5,667 nucleotides of DNA from NCBI GenBank assembly GCA_029861675.1, contig JAOTYV010000298.1:1-5667 (forward strand), written 5' to 3'. Below, piece by piece: positions 5,534 to 5,667 of the stretch. The position numbers were made by a program, and so were the translations under genes. The notes under the pieces were generated by a model. It was not told the DNA's origin. It was given only the letters and a program-made list of their open reading frames with translations, and searched no databases. How positions within the stretch are numbered: the first letter of the stretch is position 1; the number at the start of each line of letters is the position of its first letter. This DNA comes from Alphaproteobacteria bacterium (GTDB lineage Bacteria; Pseudomonadota; Alphaproteobacteria; UBA8366).

Positions 5534-5543
5534 TTTGATTTTT
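5512..5543 (+). terminator. Intrinsic terminator hairpin between hpnA and ispH
   Basis: CAAAGGGTTGC (5512-5522) and GCAGCCCTTTG (5527-5537) form an 11-bp stem with one T-G wobble and a 4-base ATGG loop, followed by A and five T's (5539-5543). This is a good Rho-independent terminator for plus-strand transcription. It ends 36 bases before the ispH start codon and begins 223 bases after the hpnA stop. It may end hpnA transcripts, cap a small RNA, or attenuate ispH. Confidence 0.75.
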
Positions 5544-5579
5544 ACGGCCTCGTCCGATCCTTATGTGGAGGCACCGAAT

Positions 5580-5667
5580 ATGCGGGTTATCCTAGCAAAA
5601 CCGAGGGGTTTCTGCGCCGGTGTTGTGCGCGCGATCGATATCGTCGAATTGGCGCTGCGCAAATACG
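5580..5667 (+). CDS. ispH: IspH (LytB), 4-hydroxy-3-methylbut-2-enyl diphosphate reductase, 3'-partial
   Basis: Seen: 29 codons to the window edge, starting [20 protein letters not shown], with GGAGG 8 bases before the ATG. The PRGFCAG signature carries Cys12, the first of the three cysteines that hold the iron-sulfur cluster in IspH; the other two lie beyond the window. Known: IspH is a cytosolic enzyme that reduces HMBPP to IPP and DMAPP in the last step of the MEP pathway, giving precursors for quinones, undecaprenol and, through squalene, hopanoids. Its place beside hpnA fits that supply role. GVVRAI here contrasts with GVDRAI of E. coli and many relatives, so it may belong to another IspH branch; that is from memory and weak. 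The function is nearly certain despite the truncation because the motif is at its expected position. Confidence 0.93.
   Translation, partial: MRVILAKPRGFCAGVVRAIDIVELALRKY

Noticed and set aside
5389..5543. Known structured RNA (SRP RNA, 6S RNA, tmRNA or a known riboswitch)
   Set aside because: I could not recognise the conserved core of any of these by eye, such as the SRP tetraloop region. Only the terminator and the alternative pairing are supported.

Overview
The window looks like chromosomal DNA of a GC-rich alphaproteobacterium, probably Rhodospirillales-like. The reasons are the coding bias towards G/C at third positions, strong GGAGG ribosome binding sites, and a hopanoid gene neighbourhood (hpnM, hpnA, ispH). 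The taxonomic placement is inference from gene content only.

Layout. (1) Positions 1-299, minus strand: the start and most of a type IVb (Flp-type) prepilin whose C-terminal tail is unusual. The tail is Gly-rich, then a 7-residue Asp/Gln/Asn repeat that runs off the window. (2) Positions 300-679: no convincing gene. AT-rich flanks surround a GC-richer, non-coding and possibly degenerate core. (3) Positions 680-2849, plus strand: a TauE/SafE-family membrane transporter followed by a class III PLP-dependent omega-aminotransferase, ending at a putative terminator. (4) Positions 2982-4015, minus strand: a small cyclophilin-fold protein (TM1367/DUF369 type) and, upstream of it, hpnM, an exported MlaC-like protein. 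The small gene has a consensus -10 box placed so that its transcript could be leaderless. (5) Positions 4016-4301: a divergent promoter region between hpnM and hpnA. (6) Positions 4302-5288, plus strand: hpnA, the hopanoid-associated NAD-dependent sugar epimerase/dehydratase-like protein. (7) Positions 5289-5579: a leader region with a clear intrinsic terminator hairpin and a mutually exclusive alternative pairing. (8) Positions 5580 to the end: the start of ispH, the last enzyme of the MEP isoprenoid pathway.

How the genes fit together. IspH makes IPP and DMAPP, the precursors of squalene and therefore of hopanoids. HpnA and HpnM are recurrent members of hopanoid gene sets, HpnA as a presumed side-chain or sugar-modifying enzyme and HpnM as a presumed periplasmic lipid-binding protein. 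The right half is therefore a hopanoid supply and handling locus. The left half is accessory: a pilin, and a transporter/aminotransferase pair that could serve amine, beta-alanine or sulfonate metabolism.

The observations most worth a second look are the terminator/antiterminator arrangement just upstream of ispH, the repeat-tailed Flp-type pilin, and the possible leaderless promoter of the cyclophilin-like gene. I see no CRISPR array, tRNA, rRNA or intact insertion sequence.
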